Below are positions 1-10,911 of a stretch of DNA of 64,000 nt, in pieces. The notes under the pieces are model-generated. The model searched no databases. It had not been told where the DNA came from and worked only from the letters and a program-made list of their open reading frames with translations. The stretch's first letter is position 1, and each line of letters opens with the position of its first letter. Position numbers and translations under genes: made by a program. Source of the DNA: Lactuca virosa (lineage: Eukaryota; Streptophyta; Magnoliopsida; Asterales; Asteraceae); the NCBI GenBank assembly GCA_928212115.1, contig CAKMRJ010004445.1, positions 82,855,298 through 82,919,297 of the forward strand, given 5' to 3'.

Positions 1-1219
1 ACCTGAACTGGGATACCGTTCACATGGAACGATCGTAAGCAAGGCACATAATATATCAAAATCACAGCGACATAACATACAAGCACAAAATAAGAAATCA
101 TACCCGTCACCACATCGGGTGCAGCGCGTGCGTCCTCGGCTGTCAGCTGAAATGCTTGGCTCCGAACCACTGGAGCCTCCAACTTGGCCTTCCGGCCATC
201 CACAAACCGTGTTGTCGCTGGAGTCGGCACCACTGTCGGCGCCGCTGCTGCTGTCAATCTGGGGCAATTGGCCTTTTTATGGCCCTTCTGATTGCAATGA
301 AAGCAAATCAGGTCTGATATCTGAATCGCAGGAGCAGGGGCAGTACAATCTCTGGCAAAATGCCCAACCTTGCCGCACTTATAGCAGCCTGAACCCGGCC
401 CAGTGCGACAAGCTCCCTCGTGTGACCGACCGCATTTCCCACAGCGGTCCCGCCCTGACTGGCCTTTCGGCCTACCATCGGATCCCTTGGGCTTCTTCCC
501 CGAAGCCCCCGTCGTCAGCCCCTCCGCTGCCTTCCTCTTCCGGATGTGCTCCAGATCAATCTCCCTCTCCTTAGCCCTGGCAATCATGGAATCCAGCGTA
601 GGGCAAGCTGAGAAACTGACATGCTCCCGGATGTCAGCTCGTAACATATCATGGTAGCGGGTCCTCCTCATGTCCTCATCACCCGCATACTGGGGCACCA
701 GCAATGCCCTCTCCCGGAACTTGGCGGTGATCTCCGCCACAGTCTCCGTAGTCTGCCTCATGTCCAAGAACTCCCTGGCCAGCTGCTGAAGCTCCACAGC
801 TGGCGCAAACTCTGCCCTGAACCGGGTCACAAAATCCGGCCATGTCATAGCCTCAACAGCCGAGGTTTCCAGAGAGTCACCAACCGACTCCCATTAATCT
901 CTGGCCCTGTCTCTCAAACATCCTTCGCCCCATGGAAATCTGGCGCACCGCTCCCTCGGAAGTCCTTGAAGGACAGTGTGCGCGCACCCGCCTGGCTAGA
1001 CGCCATATCACTCCTGAATGCTCGGAGGCGATCCTCCATCAGCTCAACAATCCCTTCCTTGATCGACCCGAAGATAACCGGCGTCGCATCAAGGATACCC
1101 CTCATGATCTCGGACACGATGAACTCGCGTAACCCATCATCCACATGCTCGGATCCTGCGCCCGAGCCCGATCCTGACCGAGATCCTGAACCTCCTGCTC
1201 CATGTCGCGTGACCACCAT
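1..1219 (-). pseudogene. gypsy-1 gag polyprotein (Ty3/gypsy), partial, internally deleted
   Basis: Retrotransposon capsid/nucleocapsid protein on the minus strand. It probably starts at the ATG at 1219 (MVVTRH, then a Gly/Ser-rich stretch), typical of plant gypsy gag. The first frame reads to FHGAKD and stops at 914. A second frame opens near 893 and runs to the window edge; it resembles the later part of the gag core, so a stretch of capsid appears deleted near 918. Zinc knuckles are clear: CYKCGKVGHFARDC and CFHCNQKGHKKANC, preceded by a shorter CGKCGRSHEGAC. The element continues off the left end towards protease. The same lineage recurs on the plus strand at 24246-25060. Confidence 0.88.
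35..103 (-). other. 69-nt gag/protease intron-like segment, no AG acceptor
   Basis: Reading the minus strand, coding sequence ending DVVTG is followed by GTATGA at 103, and homology to the related copy resumes at GATC (34-31). The segment is 69 nt, a multiple of three, and has no in-frame stop. Its end reads GCTTAC, so no AG acceptor is present. The related copy at 24722-24790 is also exactly 69 nt but has GT...AG ends and an in-frame stop. Confidence 0.5.
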
Positions 1220-2016
1220 TCTGAAAATAAACATACGAATGTCAGGGTCACATATACTTTCGGAGGTCTCGCACACTTTCCAAGTTTCCAGGTTCCATCT
1301 AAGCCCTCCTTGATTCGAGTATGGGTCCTCTGCTTTCAGTAGTACGGGCCCATACTACCTTCCACATCTACCCGTACTTTCCTCAAGGATTGCGTCGACT
1401 TCACCAAGTCCCTTTTCCCGATACCCTTTTCACTGACCTCGTCCTAGGCTTTCCTAGGGCACTCTCCGACCTACCCTCCGCCATCAGCTGCACTAGGAGT
1501 CCCCACCACTTCCCCCTAACTAACTTGCGGATACTGTTACATATCCGTTCCTTAGCTAGTTGAAGATGGCCAGAACCCCCATAGCACAAAGCAAGCAGCA
1601 TTCGTGCATTGGGTAACCAAATCAGGCATAACCTACACAGGCCATCCTACTGCTGACTAAACAGTCCTAGCATACAGCTCATACAACAGGCATATAAGGC
1701 ATCCTCCTAAATCCTTAGCCCTAACTAGCATGCAATTCTCAGAATCATATATCAGGCACACAAGGCATCCTCCTAGATCCTTAGTCCTATTCTAGCATGC
1801 AGTTTTCTGAATCAAAACCATATAGCATAACATATGAAGTATGGGTATCTTAGGGAAAACTTACTTGAGCACGACCGGTCGCATGCATCACACACTTGGT
1901 CTTTCTTAAAATCCTTTCATTTAGATTTAGGAAACCATTTTCCTTGTAAAAACCTTTTAGCCCCTCAGTTTGAGTCCAGACACCCCCGAGGGTGTGTCTG
2001 AATCCCTCAAACCAGG
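1220..2016 (-). other. gypsy-1 untranslated leader with a 66-bp duplication
   Basis: Lies between the primer-binding site and gag of the minus-strand element. No supported coding sequence was seen. A tandem duplication with 66-bp spacing is visible at about 1690-1830; both copies contain AAGGCATCCTCCT and a CTAGCATGCA tail. Confidence 0.6.
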
Positions 2017-2028
2017 GCTCTGATACCA
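2017..2028 (-). other. Primer-binding site, gypsy-1
   Basis: On the minus strand this reads TGGTATCAGAGC, the classic site complementary to the 3' end of initiator methionine tRNA. It lies three bases inside the LTR boundary at 2032 and fixes the element's orientation. Confidence 0.9.
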
Positions 2029-2348
2029 ACTTGTAACGTCCCAATTTTCGAGTCCAAAAATTTCTTTTTAATTAATTGAAACATAAAAACATTCACAAGA
2101 AAATACCGTGAAAACACATCATCCCATAAAACAATGATCCATGTCTAAAAATCCAAGTCATAAAATAATAACATATCAGAGTACAATCCCAGAAACTCCA
2201 TGCGGAAATCGTGTGTGTGTGTGTGTGATGCGATGCTACGCCGCCAGCTCCTTCCCCTTAGACGAAGAGGTACCTGAATCCAAAACCGAAACCGTAAGCA
2301 CAAAGCTTAGTGAGTTCCCCCATCATACCACATACCATACAATATCCT

Positions 2349-2477
2349 CGGTATCTTTCAACCGGTAATCATTGTCGGTATCTTTCAACCGGTAATCCTC
2401 ATCGGTATCTTTCAACCGGTAATCATCATCGGTATCTTTCAACCGGTAATCCTCATCGGTATCTTTCAACCGGTAAC
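2349..2477. repeat. 27-bp tandem repeat, 5 copies, in gypsy-1 LTR
   Basis: Five copies of a 27-bp unit begin with CGGTATCTTTCAACCGGTAA; the variable tail alternates mainly between TCATCAT-like and TCCTCAT-like forms. Each unit holds an inverted ACCGGT/CGGT element. Open frames through it are only a product of the repeat. Confidence 0.9.
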
Positions 2478-2984
2478 TGGGGACTATTCCCCCCCCCACC
2501 ACTAGCATACAGCAACAAGATATAAACATACAGTCAGGCATATCCGGGTACTGACCTACCCTTCGGTCCTAAGGACCGCTACCAGGGAAACCAATCACTA
2601 TCATACATGTAACATATCATACAAATAAAACTCATGACCAAAGCATGTAACCAAACCAAGATAATTATCACAAAGACAATCATCTCCTAAATACTCCTCT
2701 TTGGTGGGCCGGCATTGTGGCCTTAGACCCACCCCTACTGGAAGGTAACTCACCTCGTACAAGAAGCTGCTGATAATCTGTGCGGGAAACCTCCGTCCGC
2801 TGCTGCTCCGGAAATCCTCCGGCTAAAATCCCCACAAACACTCAGTTAGAAACTGATATCTACTCTTAGGGTAAAATGACCATTTTACCCCCAACCAAGT
2901 CCAAGTCAAATTCAACTTCCAGTTGACCCGACTAGCCGAGTTGGGCCGTCAACTCGTCGATTCCCTTCCTTTTACTCGTCCTTA

Positions 2985-4075
2985 TCCACGAATCGACTCG
3001 TCGAGTTTGGCAATGACTCGACGAGTTCCCCCTTCCTTACGAACATCAATGAACCTTCAACCGACTCGCCGAGTCGTATGAACACTTGTCGAGTTCACAT
3101 TCAACTGATGAACACGTCCTGACCTTGACTCGCCGAGTTGTATGAACAACTCGTCGAGTTCATCTTCAAACATAAAGAGATTGCCTTGGACTCGCCGAGT
3201 CTGTTCTAGCACTCGTCGAGTCCCATGAACTCCAGGTCTAAAATTAAGTCCAGTGCGTTAGGTCACTCTTTCTGTCATGTTACAACCCTTCTAACGCCCA
3301 ACTGAGTCCTTTTGACTCTCAACAGAAATGGGACTCAAAGCCTTGGACTCGTCGAGTCCCAAGAACGGACTCGCCGAGTCGATAACGCCCACACCCAAAA
3401 ACCTCGATTTCTGATGTACAACACTTGACCAAAAGATAGATCTAAGCTCCTTTAATCGTTCTAGCACGTAAAGTTACAAACTTTACGTGCATGCATGGGA
3501 CTTTCAGCTCAAAAGGACATAAAATAAGCTCTAGTGTTGCATGGGGCCTTCCTTGGGTGCAAAAGCAACCCAAATCTGCCTTGTGACCCCTTTAAAGACC
3601 TGATTCCAAAGCCTCAACCCCCAACCATGTTTGCAATCATGGTTGGTTACCAAAATGGCTTATAAAAGCCCTAAATCTCCCCAAAAGGGGATCTATCAAG
3701 TGTAAAGCAAGGTACAGACTTTTTACCTTTCAAAGGCTGCAAATGATGAACCAAACTCGGATCCTTCAGCCTCCTCCTGATCCTTCTATGCTCTTCCTTC
3801 TTCCTTGTGAACAAAACCACCAAGAATCACTCAAAAGCCTTGAATCTTGCACCAAAACACTTAGGGTTTGATATAGAGGGTTTCTGGGAGCATAAAGGGG
3901 CGATGGAGGCTGTATAATGTTGTTTAAATAGGGTGCAAACCCTCAGATTAGAGTTTTGTCCAGACAGAGCCTACTCGTCGAGTCCGGGATCCGACTCGAC
4001 GAGTCCATCACTTAAATCCCGCGTCTCATTACGCTTCTACTCGACGAGTTGGTCCTTCAACTCGCCGAGTCCAAG
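2985..4075. promoter_or_regulatory. Array of ACTCG-N-CGAGT palindromes in gypsy-1 LTR
   Basis: About 13 exact copies of ACTCGTCGAGT/ACTCGACGAGT/ACTCGCCGAGT plus degenerate forms occur, mostly in pairs 20-30 bp apart. Four lie at 3970-4075, just upstream (minus-strand sense) of the TATA-like site at 3923-3930. A cis-regulatory or hairpin role is inference; the repetition is directly visible. Confidence 0.7.
3923..3930 (-). promoter_or_regulatory. Candidate TATA box, gypsy-1 LTR
   Basis: Minus strand reads TATTTAAA with a paired palindrome cluster immediately upstream. No transcription start can be fixed from sequence alone. Confidence 0.4.
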
Positions 4076-4126
4076 GTCAAAAATGCAAAGTTACTTAAAT
4101 AAAATACATACCAGGAACCAGGTGCT

Positions 4127-4129
<3 letters not shown>

Positions 4130-4168
<39 letters not shown>

Positions 4169-4191
4169 ATATATATAATATATATATATAT
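4130..4191. repeat. (TA)n microsatellite
   Basis: Almost pure TA dinucleotides with two phase breaks, directly abutting the inferred outer end of the gypsy-1 LTR. The element may have landed at or beside a TA-rich target. Confidence 0.95.
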
Positions 4192-6050
4192 CTTGATTCT
4201 TAGAAGAATCGACTTTGAAACCTTAACTTTCCAAAATTAAACCTCTCATTTGTGGCGAGGAATCTAATCAACCAAATTGATGGATATGTGCTATAATCGC
4301 TTGAAACTTCATTCTGCAGCAACACACGAAGAAAATGCACGATTAATATCCATTTAATTACCAATCATATTCTTAGCACAGATAAAGCCAGGCTATGTGA
4401 GTGGCTTGGCTTGCTCATGAGAATGCTATCTTTGATGTATATTGGATAAAGGTACAGAACCACTCAATCACAGTTACATATGTTTACTGTTTTTATTTTT
4501 ATATATTTATTTATTTTTTTTCTGAAATAATGACCACTGTAATCATACTACTTGTATAAACAGCCCCATATTCAGCCCTTGAAATGTGCTAAAATATTTT
4601 TCAAGTTAGTCATTCACTTCAAAACACCCCCAAACGTGGCTGTCCAAACTGTAGGCTATGCAACAAGTTGTGTAGTATTTTGGATTTCTGTTGTATTTTA
4701 AAATAATGAATGCTTTCTACTATGGTTTATTGCATTCAAACAAAAGAGTGTCTTTATCCATAATCTGTTGACATTTGTTTGTAAAGAAAATTTACTTGTT
4801 AAGTTTCATTTATATACCTAGTAAATACGCCATAGAAGTTAGTTTTCTGCTGTCATAATTCTGTAAGTTTGGTTTTCTGTATTGATTTCTGTTTCAATTT
4901 ATGGTGTTGGACTACAGAATATTTATGATGCTTGATGCTGGTGTTATCCTTTTTGCTGGTTTTATCTTTATGTTGCAGCATGTATAAAAAGGAAATTTAT
5001 TTAATTTTCTACGATGCTGATAGATGGATGCTGCTCCTGTCTTAATAGAATGAAATCAAGTCTTTTAGAAATCCCATCTTTTGGTGGCTGCATATCCTGA
5101 CTAGCTAGCAAGCTTTTTGTAAACCATATCAGCAGTGGATTGTTGTGCATGACTTATTTATTATTATTATTATTTTTTTATCCTTTTTATATACATTAAT
5201 CTACAATTTCTCCTCTGTTGTAGTTTTGGATTGGTGAAAAGTTAATGATAGGCCCTGCAATGTGGAATCCACAATTTTATTGTTGGATGGGAAGAGACAT
5301 TTGTATTTTTGCTGAGATTGTCAAAAGGTTGGAGGATTTGAAAGTTGGGGGTTAATAGAGACGTACATGTATGTGAGGTCAATTTTTAGGTCTATGCTAT
5401 TACTTCATCTTTTGACTTAAACACAACACTATATGCTGATTTTGGTTCACAATTTTGTCGTATTTGGTATTTCACTTAATCTATCATTTTGTTATTCACC
5501 CTGAAAATAATTATTGTGGTATCTCTGTTGCTAATGATGCTAAAATAGTCCTTAGGAACATTAGACTGATAGTTTATGGTTTTTAGCATGCGGAAGGATC
5601 ATGAGTAGCTTAATTGGTGATAGAAATAGAAGATTGAGATTTGCAATCCATAAATTTGTACCTTTTCGGGTGTAGTACAAATCAGTTAGAATGCATGAGA
5701 GCCGTCATGCAAGAAATTCCAATGACTTATACAAGAAAAATTAAGCAGAAATGAACCTTGCAAAGTTGGTCGACTAAAAAAAATTAGAAGTTGTAGGTTT
5801 AAGTGATAAGTGAGAGAAGAATGTTGTGAACTTTTGTTTAAAATGTTCAATGATTAAATTCATTAAAAGTTTGGACTTTTATACAACATTTATACTTGTC
5901 TGATTGTCTCCTTAAAAGGTTGAACAACAGAGATTTCTCATAAAATTGGATGGATGGGGAGAAAGTCAGACGAGAGTGTATAATTGAACAAGAGGAGAAA
6001 GAAATGATACAACATATCTATACACCAACACACTCAAATAACTTCTGAAT
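4192..6050. other. Spacer downstream of the NLR gene
   Basis: AT-rich sequence with no recognisable transposon ends. The only coding-like feature is the exon-like stretch at 5224-5355. The part next to 6051 presumably contains the 3'UTR of the minus-strand NLR gene, but no clear poly(A) signal could be assigned. Confidence 0.5.
5224..5355 (+). pseudogene. Exon-like remnant, unidentified
   Basis: A pyrimidine-rich tract ending TTGTAG precedes an open frame of 43 codons beginning FWIGEKLMIGPAMW and ending RLEDLKVGG before TAA. This looks like a last coding exon (3' splice site plus stop), but no matching upstream exon was found: a candidate near 4380-4450 runs into a stop. I do not recognise the family. 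It could be chance or an old gene fragment. Confidence 0.25.
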
Positions 6051-9000
6051 TTATGTACAGCCTTGAATCACGAGGTGCTCCCCGTTTGACATGTTGGTTA
6101 ACCACATAGGCAGTTCTTGCATTCCGAATCCATCTATTTGTAACCGAGTCAGTGAGGTGAGGTGTTGTATTTCATCTGGTATTGACTTCCAATGAGACCA
6201 ACCGTACAATACCAACGAGTGAAGGTGGTTCCTTAACTTCTCGATGCCTTGGAGACTCGGGAAAGAATCCAGCTCCTTCGAGAACCGACCAAGTTCCAAC
6301 CTTTCTAAGAAGGCAAAACAGTCAAACATTTCATGAGGCAAGGAAGTCAGTTTGCCGCAGTCGGTAATTTCCAAAGTCTTCAAAGAATGACACTCGTTGG
6401 GTAAATTGGTTATTTCTGAAAGACTAGGACACATGGCAATTTTTAAAAAATCGAGAGATGTGAGGCCTTGTATGCTCTTAATGGACACCAGACCATTGCA
6501 GCCTCTAATCTCTAAGGAAACAAGAGGATGGGGCTGGCATTCATCCAAGACAATAATCTTTGGGCAATACTTGATTTCCAACTTCTGAAGGACCGGCGAT
6601 ATCATATTAGAGCTGTTGGGTTCTCCATCTATCCACTTTTCCAGTCTTTCCATATGATCTACTCGGAGCCTTCTCAATGATCGAGACAAAGGCTTGGTTG
6701 ATCCAGTAACATCGGAACTCCTTAAGCATGCCAAGTTGTCCATATCTTCCAACTCAAGATCCAGAAGATGAGATAGGTGCTCAAGCGTCGGAAGAGAGAG
6801 GCAGCTGCTACATCCATATAATCTGATCTTCACAAGCTTGTCAAGGGGGGTCTCTTTCCCATCAATATTGATTGCCATCTTTATTACCCATTCTGGAAAA
6901 TTATAACCAGAAAATCTTTTAATTCTCAATATTTTCACATCTCCAGGGGGTTGCAAGCCTTCCAATATATCCTTGTCGTTTCTGTTGGCACCTCCATGGT
7001 CCCAACTCCATTCAAATTCGATCTCGTATAAATTTTTCTTTCTAGATAAGTCTGCCTTGACAGCATCCTCTTTGCTACCAACATTCTCTAGATGTGAAAT
7101 AAAGAGGCTTCCAGCAAGGTTATTCAAACGGCATAGCTCTTCTATACCATGTCCCTTCCTTCTTAGCACTGTGAAGGAAGGCAAAGTTCGAAGAGAAGTC
7201 AATTGTCCAACGATATTAGCAGGAATGTCTTTGTGACACTGGAAATATCGCAGGCTTATCAAATTTCTCATGGCTTCTGGAAACTTGTTGAGATGAAGGC
7301 AACCTTGCAACTTCAGAGTTTGCAAATGGTATAATTTACCAATAGATTCAGGAAGAACACGGATATTCGTATATGATAAATCCAGATACCTGAGATGCAC
7401 CAACCTTCCAATTGAATGGTCTAACTTCTGTATTTTACAATATTTGAGTTGTAGGATTTGTATGCACTTTAATCGTTCAAATGAAAATATCTTCTCAACT
7501 TCTCCTTTGATGAAAAATCGTTGAAATGAAAATTTCTTCTCATCTTCACCTTTGTTAAAAACTTGATAAAATGAAAACTTTTTGTCATCTTTACCTTTAA
7601 TGATCAATGTACGCAAAGTTCTAGCCACCGTATTCCTTTCAATGAACATAAAAACATTGGCTTCCCATTCCTCGTTCTGTTTTTGGTAAAAAGCGAGGTG
7701 TTTAACCTGAGGGATACATGCGATATCATCATTTGTTGTATCCTCCAAACATAAGATTTCATGCTTTGAAAGTGATAATGAGAGATCATGCACCAGATCA
7801 TGCATGCTACAACGAGTGATGTGACCATACTCATCCCTTTCAACATCTTGGAACAACGAATTGCTGACCAAAATTTGAAAAATGTCATTCCCCACATCCT
7901 CCATCTCCTTGTTTCTTTCCTCATCCGCTTGAACTAACCCTAAAGCCATCCAAAGTTGGACCAGTTCTTCCCTTTCCATGACCGTATCTTTCTTAAAGAT
8001 GGAACAATACACAAAGCATTGCTTGACGATAGAATCGGGGAGATTATCAAAGCTCAGTTCCAAACTCTTTTGAACTCTATCCCTTTCTTCTTCCAGATCC
8101 CAAACCTTGCTATATTTTATGTACAACCACTTCTCCGTGTCATTGTAATTCGCCAACATGCCACCTATTACATTTAATAGCAATGGTAAACCACCACACT
8201 TTTCTACAATGTCGCGGCCTATCTTCACCAGTTCCGGCGACGCTGATGTTCCTGCCACAAACGCTCTTTCTCTGAAGATGTCCCAACAATGATCATCAGA
8301 AAGACCTTTTAAAGGACACGAATCCCTGATCATATCATGAGTTCCGATTTCAAGTTTCCGTGTAGTGACAAGAATGCCACTTCCATTTTGTGAGCTTACA
8401 TTTAGCATACAACTCCTAAACTCTTCCCAGTATGGCCTCTCTTGGACCCAGACGTCATCCAAGACGAGCAAATATCTTTTTGATGCCAACTGCTCTTTAA
8501 GACTTTCAATTAAATTGGTCCTTAGGTCCGAGTTAGGTTTCTTTTTGGCAAGAGACTCGTAGATCTTTGCAAGAAGTGTATTGATGTCAACCTTAACCGA
8601 CACACACAACCATGCTTTAACATCAAAATGTTGCTCGATCTTTTTATCATTGTAGACCGACTTAGCCAAAGTGGTCTTCCCAATACCACCCATTCCCACA
8701 ATGGGAACAATGCTAAGTTTTTCTTCTTTTCTTGATTGGGTTAAAAGTTCAATGATATGGAGTTTATCATCATCCCTCCCAACAATTATAAATTCTTCTT
8801 GATTTGGAACAGTCTCTCTCCAATAGAGACGATCTAGAACAGGGCCTGCAGGGTGTTCATTTTGTAGTCCTAAACTGTTTGCTTCTGTATTGATCTTAAA
8901 CAACTTTTCATTGATGTTTTGGATTTTATGACCTATTTTATAACGAAATGAAAACCTTTTCAAGCTTGGAAGGCACACTACCTTTCTTGCCATCTGATCT

Positions 9001-9287
9001 GGTTTCTTTATTTGACGCCTCAGCATTTCGTAATCAACCTCATCCAACACATCATCAGCTTCACCCACTACATCTTTTAGCTGCTTCAGCCACACCATCA
9101 CAACCTCTGATTTCTTTTTTCGCTCTGCATCGGTTAACTTGGCACGAATCAGGTCTAATGTTCTGTGAAGGCTGGTCAGCTTTTCTTCGTAACCCCAGGC
9201 AATGGCGAGTTCACCCGCAGCAATAGACAACACCTTTTTCAATATCCCCTCAGCAGCAATAGTGACTAATGCTTCAGCCATTTTCAC
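6051..9287 (-). CDS. CC-NB-LRR (CNL/RGA-type) disease resistance protein
   Basis: Intracellular immune receptor of 1078 residues in one uninterrupted exon. In order: an Rx-type coiled-coil N domain (about 1-150, with the EDVID-like patch ADDVLDEVDYE at 77-87); NB-ARC with P-loop GMGGIGKTT (198-206), RNBS-A (FDVKAWLCVS, 221-230), kinase-2 LLVLDDVW (273-280), RNBS-B GILVTTR (304-310), GLPL motif GGLPLL (365-370), RNBS-D CFVYCSIF (424-431) and MHD (495-497); then leucine-rich repeats from about 610 to the end. The Trp ending kinase-2 marks the non-TIR class. All key nucleotide-binding residues are intact, so it should be functional by sequence. The next Met, at residue 3, could also be the start. 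A threefold 15-residue repeat lies at 562-606. In this class the LRR region shapes specificity and NB-ARC acts as an ATP/ADP switch (family knowledge). The pathogen recognised cannot be inferred. Confidence 0.96.
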   Translation of the reverse strand: MKMAEALVTIAAEGILKKVLSIAAGELAIAWGYEEKLTSLHRTLDLIRAKLTDAERKKKSEVVMVWLKQLKDVVGEADDVLDEVDYEMLRRQIKKPDQMARKVVCLPSLKRFSFRYKIGHKIQNINEKLFKINTEANSLGLQNEHPAGPVLDRLYWRETVPNQEEFIIVGRDDDKLHIIELLTQSRKEEKLSIVPIVGMGGIGKTTLAKSVYNDKKIEQHFDVKAWLCVSVKVDINTLLAKIYESLAKKKPNSDLRTNLIESLKEQLASKRYLLVLDDVWVQERPYWEEFRSCMLNVSSQNGSGILVTTRKLEIGTHDMIRDSCPLKGLSDDHCWDIFRERAFVAGTSASPELVKIGRDIVEKCGGLPLLLNVIGGMLANYNDTEKWLYIKYSKVWDLEEERDRVQKSLELSFDNLPDSIVKQCFVYCSIFKKDTVMEREELVQLWMALGLVQADEERNKEMEDVGNDIFQILVSNSLFQDVERDEYGHITRCSMHDLVHDLSLSLSKHEILCLEDTTNDDIACIPQVKHLAFYQKQNEEWEANVFMFIERNTVARTLRTLIIKGKDDKKFSFYQVFNKGEDEKKFSFQRFFIKGEVEKIFSFERLKCIQILQLKYCKIQKLDHSIGRLVHLRYLDLSYTNIRVLPESIGKLYHLQTLKLQGCLHLNKFPEAMRNLISLRYFQCHKDIPANIVGQLTSLRTLPSFTVLRRKGHGIEELCRLNNLAGSLFISHLENVGSKEDAVKADLSRKKNLYEIEFEWSWDHGGANRNDKDILEGLQPPGDVKILRIKRFSGYNFPEWVIKMAINIDGKETPLDKLVKIRLYGCSSCLSLPTLEHLSHLLDLELEDMDNLACLRSSDVTGSTKPLSRSLRRLRVDHMERLEKWIDGEPNSSNMISPVLQKLEIKYCPKIIVLDECQPHPLVSLEIRGCNGLVSIKSIQGLTSLDFLKIAMCPSLSEITNLPNECHSLKTLEITDCGKLTSLPHEMFDCFAFLERLELGRFSKELDSFPSLQGIEKLRNHLHSLVLYGWSHWKSIPDEIQHLTSLTRLQIDGFGMQELPMWLTNMSNGEHLVIQGCT
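7470..7604 (-). repeat. 45-bp in-frame triplication inside the NLR gene
   Basis: Three imperfect 45-nt units encode KGKDDKKFSF, KGEDEKKFSF and KGEVEKIFSF, each with a short aromatic tail (residues 562-606). The repeat lies between the MHD motif and the first clear LRR and keeps the frame. Confidence 0.85.
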
Positions 9288-9774
9288 TGGTTAGAAGAGA
9301 GAGGAAGAGCGGATGAATGGTGGAAGAAAGATAGAAAACAATAAGAATCTATGAGATGGTGGAACAAATAGAGACCCAACGAATGGAAATGGAAATTCAT
9401 ACGCTTTCCTAATTAAATTATACCTTTCCTAAGTTACAAGTTTAGAACATACACTTTGCTAATTTTCTTTTCTTTTCTTTTGTTTTTACCTTCTGTCATT
9501 ATTACTTATCTAAAATATTAATATATCATTATATTTTATGTTTTAATAGTTAATATATAATGTTTCATATGTAAACTAGAATTGATCTTTGTAACTGGTT
9601 TATTTTCATTTACCTTTTGTCCTTTTGATATACCTCTATATTGTAATATGATATGTACATATATCTTTCCATTTTAATCCGTACGTTTCTTTATATGGGT
9701 GGAATACATTTTTCTTATATGGAACATGGAAATTTTTGTAATAATTGTGTCAATGAGAATATAACTAAGAGAAA
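9288..9774 (-). promoter_or_regulatory. Upstream region of the NLR gene
   Basis: About 490 bp of AT-rich sequence between the NLR start and the next transposon. It should hold the promoter and 5'UTR, with a purine-rich stretch just before the ATG in the sense orientation. No unambiguous TATA box or W-box cluster was identified. Confidence 0.45.
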
Positions 9775-10291
9775 AGTACATAAATGGTCCCTGTGAAATC
9801 CAAAATTCGCATATATTGTCCCTAACCTGTTTTGCTTGATAAGCATGATCTGTGTCGTTTTACTTTCTAGTGTAGTTGGTCCGTTTCATTTTATTACAAA
9901 TTTGATCCAAAATTATTGTTTTACCCTTTTTTATTGGCTTTTATTTTTTATATTATAATTTAAATTAAATAAAAAAAATAAAAATCCATTAAAACTATCC
10001 TTAACCCAACCATCTCAGTTCGTCTTCATGCTCGCCACCATACCTCCCTCAACCCCACTTCATCCCTGCCACCCTCCACCAGTAACCACCACTTTTCTCA
10101 TGCACTTTCTCGTTACATCCTTGCCAGACTCACGACCGAATACCACAAAGAAAATCAACTACATTCTTTTGTTGACACGAAGAAATATGAAATAGAAGTA
10201 AACAGAAATGAAAATAAATAAGATTTTGAAATCAATTGCAGGTTTGAAGGTGAAGGTTTTGATATTGAAACCTAATGTCAGTGGATATCCA

Positions 10292-10474
10292 TGGAAATTC
10301 AAATGAACTGTATGTCAATTTCATTTATGGAGGATGGATTTATACACAGAGATACAACAGAAATATGAGATATAAACTCCTATTCAAACTCCTATTCTAG
10401 TGGAGACTCTTGACTTACTGTTTGTGTTTATATTATACACGTTTACAATGACAATGTTGACTATTTGACTAATA
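10292..10474 (-). repeat. 3' LTR of Copia-1
   Basis: 183 bp from TGGAAATTC to GACTAATA, matching 15483-15665. The neighbouring internal sequence (GAGCTTGCCGGAGGG on the minus strand) is the purine-rich plus-strand priming region, and it also encodes the last residues of the polyprotein. Confidence 0.93.
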
Positions 10475-10911
10475 CCCTCCGGCAAGCTCAAGTGCGGGAC
10501 GTACTTGCAGCTTGGAACGAAGAAACATAACTCGTCCCTTTCCTAACGGTTTGGTGAATATATCTGCCAGCTGGTCAATGGAAGAAACGTAGCAGATTTT
10601 GAGTTGATTTGATTCGACTTGTTCCCGAACAAAATGAAAATCAAGTGCAATGTGTTTGGATCTGGTACTTATTACTGGATTTTTGCTCATGAATATTGAA
10701 CCGACATTGTCACATAGTAAGAGTGGTGGATTTGAAATGGGCGCATGGAGGTCACATAATAGTTGTTTGATCCAAAGTAATTCAGCTGTAGTATAGGCCA
10801 AGGATCTATACTCTACTTTGGTGATTGATTTAGCTACAACTTTTTGTTTGCGAGAGGTCCAGCTAATCAAGTTTGACCCATGAAAGATGGCAAAGCCATA
10901 TTGCGATCGAG
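10469..10911 (-). pseudogene. Copia-1 RNase H, 3' part, separated by a hAT insertion
   Basis: Encodes the RNase H end of a Copia polyprotein: SWTSRKQKVVAKS (usually followed by STxEAEY, here TKVEYRS), LLWIKQLL, the DNVGSIFMSKNP segment, SKHIALDFHFVREQV and the terminal ADIFTKPLGKGR motif. The stop is at 10469, next to the LTR. The 5' part of the domain lies beyond the hAT insertion at 11748 and above. Confidence 0.9.

Larger units (their letters stand above)
2032..4129 (-). repeat. 5' LTR of gypsy-1 (2.1 kb)
   Basis: The left boundary is set by the adjacent PBS: TGTAACG starts at 2032. The right boundary is inferred from GCTACA at 4129, giving TGTA...TACA termini. No partner LTR is in the window, so the outer end is an inference. 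Inside are a 27-bp tandem array (2349-2477), clusters of an 11-bp palindrome (2985-4075) and a candidate TATA box on the minus strand (3923-3930). Confidence 0.75.

Noticed and set aside
119..1313. Plus-strand open frames across the first 1.3 kb
   Set aside because: The minus strand encodes gag with zinc knuckles; these are antisense shadows in GC-rich coding sequence.
2310..2541. Repetitive open frames over the 27-bp array
   Set aside because: A 27-bp unit is a multiple of three, so any stop-free frame stays open. No start context or family.
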